A stretch of 64,000 nucleotides of DNA, taken from the NCBI RefSeq assembly GCF_011043525.1, contig NZ_JAAKGO010000002.1:248001-312000 (forward strand), written 5' to 3'. This stretch comes from Sphingobacterium sp. SGG-5. Lineage in GTDB: Bacteria; Bacteroidota; Bacteroidia; Sphingobacteriales; Sphingobacteriaceae. Position numbers and translations under genes: made by a program. The notes beneath the pieces were generated by a model. It was not told where the DNA came from and made no database searches. It worked only from the letters and a program-made list of their open reading frames with translations. Positions 61,692-64,000 of this stretch are shown in pieces. Position 1 is the stretch's first letter; each line of letters starts with the position of its first letter.

Positions 61692-63572
61692 TTATTTTAA
61701 AAGTCCGAATTCTACCACAATATATTTTTCGGCCTGGTTTGTCAACTCCAAAGGTTCTAGCTTCACATATCTTCCTTTTACCACACGGTCAAAAAATTGA
61801 TTTTGACGAATGGGATTATTCCTAATATTATCGAACATCGCATTTCTTTTCAACATTGTCCAATTTACGCCATCATGGCTTATCAAAAAATTGTAACGGG
61901 CCAAGTTCGCCGCGGAGACATTCTCCTCCGGCATATAGAAAAAGCCCCTAAACTGAGTTTCTTCCCCCAAATCTATAAGGATAGCTTCATTTTTATTAAT
62001 CGATACTGACGTCTTTTTACCGTCTATAATCTCAACAATACGTGTATGAACAGGGGATTGTATAGTCCATTTTTCGGTTGGCAAATGTCCTTCATTATTA
62101 ATTAAGCTACTTTCGGTCTTCTCGGTAGCAGGGAGGTAAGCCTGTGGGATATGATATATTTCGATATTATTCAATACTGGGCTTGCCAAAGATTCCTGAA
62201 TGTGCAATTTTATTTTATTTGTACGATAGGTTTCAAATCTTAAAATACGCTTGTAGCCAATTGTAGTTCCTTCCACGAGCAACTTCCAGGTGTTTTTGCT
62301 TTCATCCCATGCTTCGACAACAAAACGTGACACACGTTGTCCTAAAGGAATGTATTCCTGTAGCAGGACACTGTTGATATCTTTTTTTTCATCTAAATCT
62401 ATTTCAATAGACGCAGCAAATACATGATCATCGGTTGCCCAATACGAATCATACCTTCCGTCCAATAAATTTTCTGCAGCATAGGCTTTGTCATTACCCC
62501 GCACAGCATCTGCAGTCACTCTTTTATTTTCTGCCAGATTATGAGTAAACATATTATCGAGCGTATGTTTCAGCTCCATCAATCGTGTTGAATCTTTAAA
62601 ATGTATACGACCGCTTTGATCCACAGGTACATTCAACAACAAGTTGGCATTACGTCCCACCGAAGCACAAAAAATATCCACGAGCTTATCAACGGGTTTG
62701 ACTTGATTATCGGTCTCTTGACTATAAAACCATCCCGGACGGATCGACACATCTACCTCTCCTGGCACCCAAAACTTACCGTATCGATTTCCAGAATTCA
62801 ACGTATCTAAACGTGGTGATTTACCCGGCATGAAACCTTCAATGTCCAGTCTTGACCAATTTGTCTCTCCGGCATAACCCGCTTCATTTCCTATCCAGCG
62901 GCAGCCCGGGCCTACATCGCTGAATATAATGGCGTCAGGCTGGTGTTTATAAACGGTATTGTTAAACAGGTTCCAGTCATATTCCTGGCGTTTGCCATTT
63001 GTACCTTCTCCATTGGCTCCGTCAAACCACACTTCAAATATGTCACCGTAATTGGTCAGCACTTCCGTCAATGTATTGGCAAATAACTGATTATATTCTT
63101 TCGTGCCATAAAACGGATGATTACGGTCCCAAGGCGAAAGATATATGCCAAATTTTAACCCTGCTTGCCGGCATGCAACTGAAAGTTCTTTTAGCACATC
63201 GCCCTTCCCGTTTTTCCACAGGCTTTCACGGACAGTATGTGTACTGTATTGGCTCGGCCACAAACAGAATCCATCGTGATGTTTGGCGGTGATGATAATG
63301 CCCTTCATGCCTGCCTTTTGAGCAGTTTCTACCCATTGCGTGCAGTCCAGATCAGTGGGATTAAACAGCTGTGGATTTTCCGTGCCATCTCCCCACTCCT
63401 TATTGGTGAAGGTATTGGGCCCAAAATGTACAAACATATAATATTCCATTTTTTGCCAATCCATCTGCGCAGAAGATGGCAATGCGCCATAGGGCGCTGG
63501 AGGAGGAAATGGTTGACGACAAGCCCCAAGGAATAAAAAAAGGATCAGACAAAGAATGTGTAAATCTTTCAT
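61692..63572 (-). CDS. GH29 alpha-L-fucosidase lipoprotein with C-terminal discoidin-like domain
   Basis: A 626-residue lipoprotein (lipobox FLGAC, Cys18). The GH29 barrel shows MFVHFGPNTFTNKEWGDGTE (46-65), TAKHHDGFCLWPSQYSTHT (about 96-114) and the nucleophile Asp184 in VWFDGANG. The second half has F5/8-type beta-sandwich units (LDGRYDSYWATDDHVFAASI, FVVEAWDESKNTWKLL) that may bind carbohydrate. It releases fucose from glycans; the linkage preference is not readable here. Confidence 0.93.
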   Translation of the reverse strand: MKDLHILCLILFLFLGACRQPFPPPAPYGALPSSAQMDWQKMEYYMFVHFGPNTFTNKEWGDGTENPQLFNPTDLDCTQWVETAQKAGMKGIIITAKHHDGFCLWPSQYSTHTVRESLWKNGKGDVLKELSVACRQAGLKFGIYLSPWDRNHPFYGTKEYNQLFANTLTEVLTNYGDIFEVWFDGANGEGTNGKRQEYDWNLFNNTVYKHQPDAIIFSDVGPGCRWIGNEAGYAGETNWSRLDIEGFMPGKSPRLDTLNSGNRYGKFWVPGEVDVSIRPGWFYSQETDNQVKPVDKLVDIFCASVGRNANLLLNVPVDQSGRIHFKDSTRLMELKHTLDNMFTHNLAENKRVTADAVRGNDKAYAAENLLDGRYDSYWATDDHVFAASIEIDLDEKKDINSVLLQEYIPLGQRVSRFVVEAWDESKNTWKLLVEGTTIGYKRILRFETYRTNKIKLHIQESLASPVLNNIEIYHIPQAYLPATEKTESSLINNEGHLPTEKWTIQSPVHTRIVEIIDGKKTSVSINKNEAILIDLGEETQFRGFFYMPEENVSAANLARYNFLISHDGVNWTMLKRNAMFDNIRNNPIRQNQFFDRVVKGRYVKLEPLELTNQAEKYIVVEFGLLK

Positions 63573-63664
63573 AAAACGATTTAATTGTTTACTTCGGTCA
63601 CTTTAACGACAACAGGGATAATTACGGACGGCTTTCACCGTCGACTTATGCTAAATCAAATCGA

Positions 63665-63689
63665 TGTTTGGAGCGATATGCTCCAAACA
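63665..63689. terminator. Perfect 10-bp hairpin between the discoidin gene and GH29
   Basis: TGTTTGGAGC, loop GATAT, GCTCCAAACA. It lies 23 bp past the stop at 63712 on the transcribed strand. The following T-tract is weak (ATCGATTTGATTT), so it may attenuate rather than stop readthrough into the GH29-to-FucP part, or act as an mRNA 3' stabiliser. Confidence 0.6.
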
Positions 63690-63711
63690 CCGATCTCACA
63701 CTTTTTATTTC

Positions 63712-64000
63712 TTATTGCACGCTATATACGCCCATGAAGACCAACCCGTTCATCGGCGAAGTCAGCTCCAGTTTGATATATCGGGCCTCTACAGCACCGT
63801 ACATACCAAGATACTGGTATCCACTTTGAAGATTCATCTTCTCCCGGGGAAAATCAGCAATCTCAGTATAGGTCGTTCCATCCGTACTCAGTGAAAATTT
63901 CACATGGCTAAAGGTATTTTCAGGAGAATTGGTGGTAGCATTTCTCGAATACACCCGCAAACCAGAGATCTTTTTTGTATTCTTCATGTCAAATACAATA
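63712..64000 (-). CDS. C-terminal part of a discoidin (F5/8 type C)-like exported protein
   Basis: The frame is open to the window edge; reading starts IVFDMKNTKKISGLRVYSR and ends GLVFMGVYSVQ. The pattern (metal-like phrase VFDM, ISGLRVYSRN, VKFSLSTDGTTYTEIADF, RYIKLELTS) is typical of F5/8 type C or related sugar-binding domains in surface lipoproteins of Bacteroidota glycan operons. The rest of the gene lies beyond 64000, where a SusC/SusD pair may also be. Confidence 0.75.
   Translation of the reverse strand, partial: IVFDMKNTKKISGLRVYSRNATTNSPENTFSHVKFSLSTDGTTYTEIADFPREKMNLQSGYQYLGMYGAVEARYIKLELTSPMNGLVFMGVYSVQ

Overview
The window is about 64 kb of a Bacteroidota chromosome. It most likely comes from the family Sphingobacteriaceae (Sphingobacterium/Pedobacter/Olivibacter type); the genus cannot be fixed from sequence alone. 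Supporting signs are TAnnTTTG-type promoters, lipoproteins with short signal peptides, PorP/SprF and CHU_C (type IX secretion) proteins, a TonB-ExbB-ExbD-ExbD cluster, a futalosine-pathway gene, a NuoG that stops after its Fe-S domain, and a large glycan-degradation operon. I saw no rRNA, tRNA, CRISPR array, integrase or transposase.

Layout. 1-10371 (minus): the complex I operon nuoA to nuoL, with the first 21 codons of nuoM at the edge. 10511-13301 (minus): a secreted sulfatase, a 315-bp array of fifteen 21-bp repeats, and a DeoR/GlpR-type repressor. 13387-19256 (minus): a four-gene surface module (tail-fibre-like exported protein, type IX cargo, PorP/SprF porin-like protein, PorE-like OmpA protein). 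19664-24357 (plus): a glycerophosphodiester cassette (secreted phosphodiesterase, glycerol-1-phosphate dehydrogenase, GlpT-like permease, HAD phosphatase). A near-identical 36-bp motif lies just upstream of deoR and again in the region in front of this cassette, so the repressor may control it. 24421-30520 (minus): a Ton energisation operon with a PstS-like lipoprotein and a TPR protein. 30919-39685: housekeeping genes, including metK behind a candidate SAM-II riboswitch, folE and queD, cell-wall hydrolases and mqnB. 39755-40741: a lone pdhB.

40802-45037 (minus): a six-gene operon that looks like a nitrosative or low-oxygen stress unit: hemerythrin, two DUF2249 proteins, an NsrR/IscR-like Rrf2 regulator with three cysteines, a MIP18/SufT-like protein and a heme-copper-oxidase-I-like membrane protein. 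A perfect palindrome sits about 38 bp upstream of its predicted start site. 45249-49446: gcvH, anmK, DUF2461, cdsA, DUF2007 and a CPBP protease.

49539-64000 (minus): a polysaccharide utilisation operon: discoidin-type protein (partial), GH29, GH3, GH20, MFS, GH130, GH92, GH125 and a FucP-like transporter. The enzyme set fits stepwise dismantling of N-glycans: fucose by GH29, GlcNAc by GH20, mannose by GH92 and GH125, and the Man-GlcNAc core by GH130 phosphorolysis. No SusC/SusD pair is inside the window; it may lie beyond 64000.

The most unusual items are the 21-bp heptapeptide-coding repeat array, the shared 36-bp motif linking deoR to the glycerol-1-phosphate cassette, the stress operon with its palindrome, the SAM-II-like leader of metK, and a 12-bp perfect inverted repeat between gcvH and anmK.
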